Positions 1 through 8,544 of a stretch of 43,563 nt of DNA are shown one piece after another. The translations under genes were made by a program, and so were the position numbers. The notes beneath the pieces were generated by a model. The model made no database searches and was not told the DNA's origin. It saw nothing but the letters and a program-made list of their open reading frames with translations. Source of the DNA: Paenibacillus thalictri (GTDB lineage Bacteria > Bacillota > Bacilli > Paenibacillales > NBRC-103111); contig NZ_SIRE01000047.1 in assembly GCF_004307995.1 (NCBI RefSeq), forward strand, positions 1 through 43,563. The letters run 5' to 3'. Position 1 is the first letter of the stretch, and each line of letters opens with the position of its first letter.

Positions 1-46
1 AGTAGATTTTTTTCTCAGGAACAATTCGATTTTTGGGTAAGGGCAT
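1..46 (-). CDS. Start of an unidentified protein, cut by the left edge
   Basis: An ATG on the minus strand at 46-44 opens a frame that stays open to the window edge; only about 15 codons are visible, reading MPLPKNRIVPEKKIY. A well-placed GGAGG ribosome binding site lies at about 58-54, 7-8 bases upstream, which is the main reason to call it a real gene. The peptide is too short to name a family. The other end of the window holds a transposase, so an insertion-sequence gene is one possibility, but nothing here proves it. Confidence 0.45.
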   Translation of the reverse strand, partial: MPLPKNRIVPEKKIY

Positions 47-219
47 AAGAAAACCTCCGTCAAAATGGCTGCTAACTATTTCGACAGAGGTATTGGAATT
101 TCCTGTTAGTTGATTGGACAGCCGTAGTTTTTTTTCACAACCAAGGCTATCGATTTCTGTTTAAAAGTGCAACTTTGATCTAAGAATACGGCCATTCTGC
201 GATTGGGAATGTAATATAG
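47..219. other. Intergenic region between divergent genes, no gene seen
   Basis: This stretch separates the minus-strand gene start at 46 from the GH74 promoter. It contains a run of eight or more T residues near 129-137 and an imperfect GTTAG/CTAAC-type symmetry between about 70 and 112. I see no open reading frame with a ribosome binding site and no convincing RNA structure. It could include the end of a mobile element, which cannot be decided from one copy. Confidence 0.4.
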
Positions 220-293
220 ACATGAAAAAGCATCTAAATATGTAGGTTAATCTGCTTTGGAGTAAGCTTTATAATGTATGTAAAGCGCTTACA
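220..293 (+). promoter_or_regulatory. GH74 promoter: CATGA element, -10 box and cre-like site
   Basis: The -10 hexamer TATAAT is at 270-275. No good -35 box is present at the usual spacing (TTAATC at 247-252 is poor). An element starting CATGAAAA at 221, with CTAAAT at 234-239 and GT at 246-247, occupies the place where an activator would replace the -35 contact. The same element recurs at the same distance before three other units of the locus. Just after the -10 box, 280-293 reads GTAAAGCGCTTACA, matching 8 of the 10 defined bases of the CcpA cre consensus TGWNANCGNTNWCA and overlapping the predicted transcription start. Confidence 0.6.
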
Positions 294-329
294 GTATAGC
301 GATTGATCTATTAATCGGGAGGGTAAGTA

Positions 330-2666
330 ATGAGAAGGCTTGCAAGTTTGATCGCAATGATTGCGCTGGTTACGATTTCGACCGCATCCTTGGCTGCTGC
401 GGAGGAGCACAAGCAGGGAGATGCGGCAATAAAGTCTGAACCCTACAGCTGGGGCAGAGTCAAGGTGGTCGGCGGCGGATTTATACCGGGGATTATATTC
501 AACAAATCGGAGAAGGACTTGATTTATGCCCGCACGGATATTGGCGGAGCGTACAGGTGGGATGCAAGATCGCGTTCATGGATTCAGCTTATGGATTTTG
601 TCAGCGGCAAGGAATGGAACATGCTTGGCGTTGAAAGCCTGGCGACCGACGCCGTAGAGCCTAATCGTCTGTACATAGCGGCTGGCACTTACACGAACGA
701 TTGGACGGACATGAACGGGGTCATTCTTCGCTCTGCGGATAAAGGAGCCACGTGGCAGCGAAGCGAGCTGCCGTTTAAATTCGGCGGCAATATGCCCGGC
801 CGCTCGATGGGAGAACGGCTTGTGATCGATCCGAGCAACAACAGCGTGCTTTATTTCGGCGCGCGGAGCGGCAACGGGCTGTGGAGAAGCACCGATTACG
901 GCGAGACATGGAGCAGGGTCGAGAGTTTTACCGCAACGGGAAACTACGTGGATGACTATAAAGATACGGTCGGCATCGCGTGGATCACCTTTGATCCGGC
1001 GTCAGCCGAACCGGGAGGTACTACTCAAACGATTTATGTCGGCGTAGCCGACACCCGACAAAGCATTTACAGAAGCCGCGACGGTGGGCAGACGTGGGAA
1101 GCGGTCCCCGGTCAGCCTAATCAGGGTTTTCTGCCGCACCATGGCGTGCTGTCGCCTAACGGAAGCTTGTACGTCACTTATAACGAAGGAGCGGGACCGT
1201 ACAATGGCGGCAAAGGGGCGGTATGGAAATACGACACGGCTGCAGAAAGCTGGGCAAATATCAGTCCAACAGGCAATATGGACAATCCATACGGGGGGAT
1301 CTCCGTCGACGTTCAGCATCCCAATACGATTGTGGTCGCAACGATGAATAAATGGTGGCCGGATGATTATATTTACCGCAGTACGGACGGAGGGGCAACA
1401 TGGAAGGTTTTCTGGGAGCTGAACAACTCCGGAAACCCCTCGAGGATAAACCGCTTCGCCATTGATTACTCGTTATCTCCTTGGCTGGATTGGGGCGCCA
1501 AAAAGGAGCTGCCGGAAATATCGCCGAAGCTGGGCTGGATGATCGGCTCCTTGGAAATCGATCCCTTTAATTCCGACCGGATGCTGTACGGCACAGGGGC
1601 CACGATGTACGGCACGGAAAATCTCGGAGCGCTTGATCAGGACAGGCTTGTCGACATTTCCGTATATGCCGAGGGCATAGAGGAAACCGCCGTATTAGGC
1701 TTGGTCAGTCCCCCATCGGGAGCGCCGCTGATCAGCGCGATGGGGGATATCGGAGGATTCCGCCATGCCGACTTAAACAAGGCGCCTGACATGATAACCA
1801 ACCCGTATATCGGAACAAGCACGGATGTGGATTATGCTGAATTGAATCCGAACGTCGTTGTGAGGGTTGGCAGTCATGGCGGCAACGGGCACGAACCGCG
1901 AATGGGCATCTCAACCGACAACGGAATTACGTGGAAACCTGCAGCTAACTCTTGGAAGTCAGAAGCGGACGACCGGACGGACGGGGGGACGGCGGCAGTG
2001 GGGGCCGACGGAACGTTAATCGTATGGAGCCCGTTGGGCGGCGAAAAGGCCGGTGTAAGGCCTGTCAGCTTTTCCCGCGACATGGGTAAATCATGGTCTG
2101 CGTCGGAGGGCATTCCGGAAGCGGCCAGAGTCTCATCGGATCGCGTGAATCCGCACAAATTTTACGGCTATAAGAACGGAACGTTTTACGTCAGCATTGA
2201 CGGCGGCGCCCATTTTACGAAATCGCAGGCGACCGGATTGCCTTCGAGAATCATAAGCAACTTTAAAGCGATGCCGGGAGTCGAAGGCGACATATGGCTT
2301 GCGGGAGCCCAGGACAACGGTAATTCGGACAGCCGCAACGGCCTGTACCATTCGACAGATTCCGGATTAACGTTTGCGAAGCTGGATGGAGTCGGGGCGG
2401 TGTCCGTTGGATTCGGCAAGGCCGCTCCCGGACAGCAGGGAATGGCGATTTATATCGTCGGCCAAGCTCAAGACGACCACGGGATTTTCCGTTCGGACGA
2501 CCAAGGCTCAACTTGGATCAAAATTAACGACAGCCAGCATCAGTTTGGAACTGCGGATCAGGCGATCACCGGAGATCCGCGGGAATACGGCAGAGTATAC
2601 ATCGGAACTAACGGTCTAGGTATTGTAAAGGGCGAAAGGCAGGATGACGCACATGTGCAAAAATGA
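330..2666 (+). CDS. Secreted GH74 xyloglucanase
   Basis: This is a 778-residue endo-xyloglucanase of glycoside hydrolase family 74, which cuts the beta-1,4-glucan backbone of xyloglucan outside the cell. A signal peptide (residues 1 to about 24, ending in ALAAA-like small residues) is followed directly by the two-propeller catalytic unit. Many Asp-box/BNR repeats are visible (S-x-D-x-G-x-T-W types such as RSTDYGETW, RSRDGGQTW, RSTDGGATW, ISTDNGITW). The two catalytic aspartates known for the family fit D70 in RTDIGGAYRW and D473 in AMGDIGGFRH. The signature GARSGNGLWRSTDYG is present. There is no carbohydrate-binding module, SLH or dockerin, so the enzyme is probably released. The start is fixed by GGGAGGG at 317-323. 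It is transcribed from its own promoter; no terminator separates it from the GH2 gene downstream. Confidence 0.95.
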   Translation: MRRLASLIAMIALVTISTASLAAAEEHKQGDAAIKSEPYSWGRVKVVGGGFIPGIIFNKSEKDLIYARTDIGGAYRWDARSRSWIQLMDFVSGKEWNMLGVESLATDAVEPNRLYIAAGTYTNDWTDMNGVILRSADKGATWQRSELPFKFGGNMPGRSMGERLVIDPSNNSVLYFGARSGNGLWRSTDYGETWSRVESFTATGNYVDDYKDTVGIAWITFDPASAEPGGTTQTIYVGVADTRQSIYRSRDGGQTWEAVPGQPNQGFLPHHGVLSPNGSLYVTYNEGAGPYNGGKGAVWKYDTAAESWANISPTGNMDNPYGGISVDVQHPNTIVVATMNKWWPDDYIYRSTDGGATWKVFWELNNSGNPSRINRFAIDYSLSPWLDWGAKKELPEISPKLGWMIGSLEIDPFNSDRMLYGTGATMYGTENLGALDQDRLVDISVYAEGIEETAVLGLVSPPSGAPLISAMGDIGGFRHADLNKAPDMITNPYIGTSTDVDYAELNPNVVVRVGSHGGNGHEPRMGISTDNGITWKPAANSWKSEADDRTDGGTAAVGADGTLIVWSPLGGEKAGVRPVSFSRDMGKSWSASEGIPEAARVSSDRVNPHKFYGYKNGTFYVSIDGGAHFTKSQATGLPSRIISNFKAMPGVEGDIWLAGAQDNGNSDSRNGLYHSTDSGLTFAKLDGVGAVSVGFGKAAPGQQGMAIYIVGQAQDDHGIFRSDDQGSTWIKINDSQHQFGTADQAITGDPREYGRVYIGTNGLGIVKGERQDDAHVQK

Positions 2667-2684
2667 CAAAAAGCTTGCATTTGT

Positions 2685-2767
2685 ACATGAAAACATGTCT
2701 AATTTACCATGTAAAGTTGCTTGCCGGAATGCCCTATAATGAATAAGTAGGCTATAAAACGCTTACA
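2685..2767 (+). promoter_or_regulatory. GH2 promoter: CATGA element, -10 box and cre-like site
   Basis: TATAAT lies at 2735-2740 with no acceptable -35 box 16-18 bases upstream. The activator-type element begins with ACATGAAAA at 2685-2693, followed by CTAATT at 2699-2704 and GT at 2711-2712; its CATGA is 49 bases before the -10 box, as at the GH74 promoter. A second CATGT right after the element gives an ACATG-AAAA-CATGT inverted repeat. At 2754-2767 ATAAAACGCTTACA matches 8 of the 10 defined cre positions and lies in the early leader. Confidence 0.6.
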
Positions 2768-2796
2768 TTTATTGACTCGTGAAAGGGGTTTTACGT

Positions 2797-5700
2797 GTGA
2801 AGGCAAGGCCGGTAAGGCGTTATATCCTGTTGTTGATATCATTTATGATGGTGCTTTCGATGTTTCCCTCTGTTATGGCTCCAGAGCCGGCCATGGCGGC
2901 GACGGATCCTGAGTATGTTAATGGAGGTTCATCAAGCGGGAACGGAATCGCAGCGGATCTGCCTGTTCCAACACAGGTTCAATATTTATCCGGAACGGAC
3001 AAGGATCATACCGTCAACTGGGACTTTAAGGTTACTGCGGGAAGCAAAAGCGAACTTGGCTGGACGACGCTTCCGGTTCCTTCGATGTGGGATGTGCTGG
3101 GCTTTGGCACATTAGGTTATGGCTTCAACACCAGCAATGAGCAAGGGCTGTATAAGTACAATTTTAACGTTCCGGCAAGCTGGAGCGGGCAAAAGGTGTC
3201 AATCGTGTTCGAAGGTTCAATGACCGATACCGATGTGTATATTAATGGAAAGTCTGCTGGGCCGGTTCATCAAGGAGCTTTCTACCGGTTCAAATACGAT
3301 ATTTCGGATAAGCTGAACTATGGCGCATCGCTGAATACATTGGAGGCAACGGTAAGCAAAATGTCCGATAACGCCTCGGTAAATCGGGCGGAGAGACAGG
3401 GAGACTACTGGATATTCGGCGGCATTTTCCGTCCGGTCTACTTGGAAATGACTCCGTCGCAATCCATTGAACGTACGGCAATCAACGCCAAGGCGGACGG
3501 CAGCTTCGCTATGGACGTATATGTCAACGGTATCGTGGACGCGGATAACCTGGTTGCGCAAATCAAGACATTGGATGGCCAAAATGTCGGAGCCCCGTTC
3601 ACGGCAGGGCTGGGACAAGGGGTGACTTCGAGAAGACTGAAGACAACGGTTGCCAGTCCGCAGCTGTGGACGGCGGAAACGCCGAATCTGTATAAAGTCG
3701 AGATCAGCATGCAAAAGCAAGGGCAAACGATTCACACGGTGACGGAGCGTTTTGGCTTCCGAACGATTGAAGCACGCGCCGGAGACGGAATATATGTCAA
3801 CGGCAAAAAGATCATTCTCAAAGGCGCAAACAGGCATGCCTTCTGGCCGGACTCGGGGAGAACGCTTAGTCCCGAGATTGACCGCAACGATATTATGCTA
3901 ATGAAGCAGATGAATATGAATGCGGTCAGAATGTCTCATTATCCGCCGGACCAAAGCTTTCTGGCGCTGTGCGACGAGCTTGGCCTGTACGTGATCGACG
4001 AGTTGGCCGGGTGGCAGAAGGCATATGACACCACGGTCGGAACGAAGCTGGCGACCGAGATGATTACGCGCGACGTGAACCATCCGAGTATCGTGTTCTG
4101 GGCGAACGGCAACGAATTTGGCTGGAATACGGACCTGGACCCGCTTTTTTACAAATCGACCGACGCAGCCAAATCGCTTGATCCGCAGATGAGACCGGTG
4201 CTTCACACCAAATCTTTATACGAAAAAATCGATGCCAGCCACTATCTGAACTACACTGACACAAAAAACAAAATTGAAACGCAGCCCAATATCTTTATGC
4301 CGACCGAATTTTTGCATTCCCTGTTTGACGGCGGAGCAGGCGCGGGGCTTAACGACTATTGGAAGCTGATGGGCGATATAACCAAACCCAAGTCGGCAGG
4401 AGGATTTATCTGGGCGCTGCTGGATGAAGGAGTAAAGCGGCCCAATGGCACCATCGATGCAAACGGCGATAATTACCCCGACGGCATTGTGGGACCCTAC
4501 CGGCAAAAGGAAGGCAGCTATTTTACGATTAAAGACATCTTCTCTCCTGTGCAATTGACGGACGCGGACAATCTTGAGAAAAGCTTCCCAACCGGATTTA
4601 CAGGAGACATCAGCATTTCGAACCAATACCAATTTACCAATTTGAATCAATTGAAATACACATGGCAGCTGTTAAAAATGAAAAATCCAACCGACACCGG
4701 CTCCGGCTACGTGCAGAAGGTGACCGGACAAGCGGTTGCCCCGAATATTGCGCCGGGCGCTGCCGGCCTCTTGCGCTTGAATTTGCCGGATGGCTGGAAA
4801 AAGAACGCAGATTACGACGCATTGTCGGTAACCGTGCAGGACTCGGCAGGAACCGAGCTTGCAACATGGACATGGATGATCAAGAAAGCGGCCGATTTTA
4901 GAAGCGGTTTGGTTGATGCGGGCGTTGGCACGGTGACAGCCCTTCAGGATGATGCGGAAATTATGATAGCCTCAGCAGCAACTGTGCTGAAATTCGATAA
5001 AACCAGCGGTACTTTGAAAAATATTACCCAGAACGGCAAACCGGTATCTTTTAACAACGGTCCTGTTCTCGCCTCAGGGACGCAAACCTTCAAGGATATT
5101 TCGGTTTCGTCCAGCGGAAGCGACCAAGTGGTGCTCATTAACTATACAGGGGATATGAAATTCGCCAAATGGACGCTTCATCCTTCCGGATGGGTAGATC
5201 TGGAATACAAGTATAATTTGAACGGCGATTACGATTATATGGGCGTCAATTTCAGTTATCCGAAGGATAAAGTGACTGGCGTCAAATGGCTTGGGAAAGG
5301 GCCGTACCGGGTTTACAAAAACAGAATGAGAGGGCCGGTTTTCAACGTCTGGGAGAAGGCGTTAAGCGAATCGACCAACCGCTGGGATTATCCGGAGTTT
5401 GCCGGGTTCTACAGAGATACGTATTGGGCTGTGCTGAAAACGACGCAGGGCGATATTACGATGTCCAGCAAGGACGAAAATTTATTTCTACGTTTGTACA
5501 ATATCGATTTCAGTTATGATAATGCATCCCCCGGTAAAGCCTATACACCTCTGCCTTCCGGCGATATTTCCTTTCTTGACGGGATACCGGCGATTGGAGA
5601 TAAGTTTGATATGGCGGATGCCAAGGGGCCCGAAGGACAGAAAAACAAGGCATCCGGAGATTATGCAAGAACGATCAGCTTTAAATTCGATATGACGAAT

Positions 5701-8376
5701 AGCCCGGGCGAGACGCCGGAGGATATTAATTTGGCCTTAAACAAGCTGAAGAGCTTCTCAACGCAAGAAAATGAGGCCGGTTCGGCAGCCAGGAATGCAG
5801 TGGACGGAGTTGCTGCGACCAAGTGGGCATCTGCCGGGGCAACCTCGGATTTCCCGCAGTGGATCGAGTTGGACCTGCAGGCAGTAAGTACGATCAAACG
5901 GATCGAGCTTCTTCCGCAGGATAGCCGGGCTTACCGGTATAAAGTGGAAGCCAAGCAGAAAGAGGGGGACAGCTACACGACGATTTTGGATAGGACGCAA
6001 AATCAGACGAGCGCTGCTACGCTGGCGGACGATTTGAGTGCTCCGGTCAAAGCCAGGTATGTCAAACTAACGATCACGGGGATTTATAATTCCACTACCA
6101 AATTCGCCAGTATATATGAGTTTCGCGTAATCGGACCTAAGGTAATCATGCCGGATCAGCCTGCGGATTTGAAAGTCACGGGCAGCACGCCGGATACCAT
6201 TGATTTAAGCTGGAGCAGTGTAAACGGCGCGGAGAGCTATAACGTCTACCGCTCCACTTCCTTAAGAGATACGTTCGTTAAAGTGAACGCGAGCCCGCTC
6301 ACCGCGACCAGCTTCAGAGACAGCGGACTTAATGGCAGAAAGTATATTTATAAGGTGACTGCAGTGAACAGTGCGGGAACGCAGTCCGCACCATCCGATG
6401 CCGTACCGGCGGCGGCAGAGCTGTACGGTCCTGCCAAAGCGCTGGCCGGTCAGCCGTTTGACCTGACATGGGCCGTGCTCGGCGTCACGCAAAGCGTCTA
6501 TCAGCAAGTGTACGGCCATAGTTTGACGCTCCAATTTGACCCAGCCAAGCTGAATATGATTTCGGCCAGCTCGCTTAACGAAAGCAAATTAAAAGTAACG
6601 GAAAATAAAGTACTGGCACCGGGGAAAATTTCACTCAAGACCACGACACCGGCAGGTGACAGTACCTTTGGCGCAAACGGTGATGTGTTGAAATTAACAT
6701 TTAAATCATCAGCGGTTTCCCAAGAAACCAAAAGCCAGGTATTGCTGAGCAATGTCCAATTAAATAGCCCAGCCGGGGTATATGAGGTAAGCGGCTTGCA
6801 ATATGAGGTCACATTGCAGCCTGCGCCATTGGACAAATCGGCTCTGAACGAGACGATCGCCTCGGCTCAGAACAAGCTTTCTTTAGCTGTAGAGGGAGCA
6901 GGAAACTTGCAATATCCAACAGGCTCGAAGGCGGTGCTTCAAGCTGCTGTGGATGAGGCGCTCAGAATAGCCAATATGGCTGAAATATTCCAGCAGGACG
7001 TCGATCAGGCGAAGGTGAAGCTGGCAGCTGCGCTGGCCGAGTTCGACTCGAAGGTGATCCGAATTTTTACCGATAGCAGCAGCAGCAATCCTTCTGGCGG
7101 TTCTACGCCAGGCGGCGGCACGTCTAGCGGTCCTACGGGCGGGGGAGCCACGACGTCTCCGGGGTCTGCCACGGAGAGCAATGGCAATAACGGCGCCAAT
7201 CGCTCTGTTGTCAGCATCTCGCCGCAAGTGAAGCTGGATCAGGCATCCGGCGCAGCAGTATCGAAAATTGACGCCGGGGCGTGGGATAAAGCGCTTGCTG
7301 AAGCAAGCGCAAGCGGCAACGCAGTGAACGCGGTTGTGATCCAGATTCAGCAAATTCCCGGCGTACAATCTTATGTAACGCAAATCCCGTCTCAGGCAAT
7401 TAACGGCACTACGCAGAACGTGCAGTTCAAACTGGCCACGCCGCTTGCCACAGTTACTTCAACGGGTAATTTATTCAAAACGGGCGAGCTGGCCGACAAG
7501 GAAGTGGAATTCCATGTGCGCCAGGTGGACTCAAGCAAGTGGGACGAGAGCTTGCAACGGCAAGTCGGCAGCCGGCCTGTCATAGACTTAAGCATTCAAG
7601 CAGGAGGAAACGTTATTCCATGGTCCAATTCGGATGCTCCCGTGTCCATCAGTATTCCGTATACGCCGACGCCTGCCGAATTAACCGACAGCGAGAACAT
7701 TGTCATCTGGTATGTGGACGGTCAAGGTCAAGCCACTCCGGTATCCAACGGCAAATACGACAGCAGCACGGGAACGGTGACATTTACGGTGACGCATTTC
7801 AGCACATATGCCGTAGGTTTTGTGAAGAAGACGTTCCAGGACATCGCTTCTCTGGATTGGGCGCGGAAGCCGATTGAAGTGTTGGCCTCCAAAGGCATCG
7901 TGCAGGGCGCCTCGGAAAGCGCATTTAACCCGTCCGAGCAAGTAAGCCGTGCCGACTTTCTGGTGCTGCTGGTCAGAACGCTCGAGCTGAAAGGCGCGTT
8001 AGGCAGCCCGTTTGCCGATGTGAAAGCGGATGCGTATTATGCCGAGGCGCTGCAGCTTGCCAGAGGACTTGGCATTGCGGAAGGGGGAGAAGGCAATTTG
8101 TTCAGACCGCAGGATCCGATTACAAGGCAAGATATGATGGTGTTAACGGACCGGGCCTTGAAATCGGCCAAGAAAGCTTCCCCGCAAGCGGCGGGAGCGC
8201 CAATCGATGCATTCCAAGACGCTTCCGATGTGTCCGCTTATGCCGCAAGCAGCGTTAACGCGTTGGTGTCGATGGGACTTGTGCATGGTTTTAACCAGTC
8301 CATTTATCCGCAGAACACCACGAATCGGGCGCAAGCTGCCGTGCTTATGTATAACATATATAATTTAAGCAATTAA
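2797..8376 (+). CDS. SLH-anchored modular GH2 beta-galactosidase-like enzyme with a cohesin-like domain
   Basis: This 1859-residue secreted enzyme probably removes beta-galactosyl (or related) side groups at the cell surface. After the signal peptide (about 1-35) come the GH2 sugar-binding jelly roll, Ig-like and TIM-barrel domains (about 50-600). The expected acid/base is E440 in NGNEFGW and the nucleophile E504 in MPTEFLHS. Further modules are an F5/8-type discoidin domain (about 977-1112), FN3 (1119-1207), a cohesin-like domain (1207-1341), FIVAR (1345-1422), a Ser/Gly/Thr-rich linker, an anchor-proximal domain shared with the scaffold at 19261 (about 1469-1678), and three SLH repeats (1680-1858). 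GTG 2797 is chosen because AAAGGGG at 2782-2788 is well spaced; an in-frame GTG at 2779 has no ribosome binding site. GH2 also contains beta-glucuronidases and mannosidases, so the substrate is inferred from context. Confidence 0.88.
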   Translation: MKARPVRRYILLLISFMMVLSMFPSVMAPEPAMAATDPEYVNGGSSSGNGIAADLPVPTQVQYLSGTDKDHTVNWDFKVTAGSKSELGWTTLPVPSMWDVLGFGTLGYGFNTSNEQGLYKYNFNVPASWSGQKVSIVFEGSMTDTDVYINGKSAGPVHQGAFYRFKYDISDKLNYGASLNTLEATVSKMSDNASVNRAERQGDYWIFGGIFRPVYLEMTPSQSIERTAINAKADGSFAMDVYVNGIVDADNLVAQIKTLDGQNVGAPFTAGLGQGVTSRRLKTTVASPQLWTAETPNLYKVEISMQKQGQTIHTVTERFGFRTIEARAGDGIYVNGKKIILKGANRHAFWPDSGRTLSPEIDRNDIMLMKQMNMNAVRMSHYPPDQSFLALCDELGLYVIDELAGWQKAYDTTVGTKLATEMITRDVNHPSIVFWANGNEFGWNTDLDPLFYKSTDAAKSLDPQMRPVLHTKSLYEKIDASHYLNYTDTKNKIETQPNIFMPTEFLHSLFDGGAGAGLNDYWKLMGDITKPKSAGGFIWALLDEGVKRPNGTIDANGDNYPDGIVGPYRQKEGSYFTIKDIFSPVQLTDADNLEKSFPTGFTGDISISNQYQFTNLNQLKYTWQLLKMKNPTDTGSGYVQKVTGQAVAPNIAPGAAGLLRLNLPDGWKKNADYDALSVTVQDSAGTELATWTWMIKKAADFRSGLVDAGVGTVTALQDDAEIMIASAATVLKFDKTSGTLKNITQNGKPVSFNNGPVLASGTQTFKDISVSSSGSDQVVLINYTGDMKFAKWTLHPSGWVDLEYKYNLNGDYDYMGVNFSYPKDKVTGVKWLGKGPYRVYKNRMRGPVFNVWEKALSESTNRWDYPEFAGFYRDTYWAVLKTTQGDITMSSKDENLFLRLYNIDFSYDNASPGKAYTPLPSGDISFLDGIPAIGDKFDMADAKGPEGQKNKASGDYARTISFKFDMTNSPGETPEDINLALNKLKSFSTQENEAGSAARNAVDGVAATKWASAGATSDFPQWIELDLQAVSTIKRIELLPQDSRAYRYKVEAKQKEGDSYTTILDRTQNQTSAATLADDLSAPVKARYVKLTITGIYNSTTKFASIYEFRVIGPKVIMPDQPADLKVTGSTPDTIDLSWSSVNGAESYNVYRSTSLRDTFVKVNASPLTATSFRDSGLNGRKYIYKVTAVNSAGTQSAPSDAVPAAAELYGPAKALAGQPFDLTWAVLGVTQSVYQQVYGHSLTLQFDPAKLNMISASSLNESKLKVTENKVLAPGKISLKTTTPAGDSTFGANGDVLKLTFKSSAVSQETKSQVLLSNVQLNSPAGVYEVSGLQYEVTLQPAPLDKSALNETIASAQNKLSLAVEGAGNLQYPTGSKAVLQAAVDEALRIANMAEIFQQDVDQAKVKLAAALAEFDSKVIRIFTDSSSSNPSGGSTPGGGTSSGPTGGGATTSPGSATESNGNNGANRSVVSISPQVKLDQASGAAVSKIDAGAWDKALAEASASGNAVNAVVIQIQQIPGVQSYVTQIPSQAINGTTQNVQFKLATPLATVTSTGNLFKTGELADKEVEFHVRQVDSSKWDESLQRQVGSRPVIDLSIQAGGNVIPWSNSDAPVSISIPYTPTPAELTDSENIVIWYVDGQGQATPVSNGKYDSSTGTVTFTVTHFSTYAVGFVKKTFQDIASLDWARKPIEVLASKGIVQGASESAFNPSEQVSRADFLVLLVRTLELKGALGSPFADVKADAYYAEALQLARGLGIAEGGEGNLFRPQDPITRQDMMVLTDRALKSAKKASPQAAGAPIDAFQDASDVSAYAASSVNALVSMGLVHGFNQSIYPQNTTNRAQAAVLMYNIYNLSN

Positions 8377-8404
8377 CGCAGCACGCTCAGGTATTGCTTC
8401 AGAT

Positions 8405-8445
8405 AAGCCATTCTTTAAGCTGATGGTCAGCTTGAAGAATGGCTT
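8405..8445 (+). terminator. Hairpin after the GH2 gene, probable terminator
   Basis: A 19-bp stem with one G-U pair (left arm 8405-8423, right arm 8427-8445) closes a three-base TGG loop. The following T-tract is weak (TCTGTT), so it may end transcription inefficiently or protect the mRNA end. It separates the GH2 gene from the kinase/regulator pair. Confidence 0.65.
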
Positions 8446-8509
8446 CTGTTCACTCGGAAATGTTGTTGTTATAATAATAGCTAGCAATAACTGTCGAATT
8501 CGGTCGAAA

Positions 8510-8523
8510 TGAAAGCGATTGCA
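8510..8523 (+). promoter_or_regulatory. cre-like CcpA site before the kinase gene
   Basis: TGAAAGCGATTGCA matches 9 of the 10 defined bases of the CcpA consensus TGWNANCGNTNWCA. It ends 21 bases before the ATG at 8545. A possible promoter -10 (TATAAT, 8470-8475) lies 35 bases upstream, with only a weak -35. The site would let a good carbon source turn down the sensor/regulator pair and so the whole locus. Confidence 0.5.
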
Positions 8524-8544
8524 TATAATGCGGGAGGTAAGGCG

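Noticed and set aside
8524..8529. TATAAT as a -10 box for the kinase gene
   Set aside because: Transcription would start inside the ribosome binding site at 8532-8538, leaving no usable leader.
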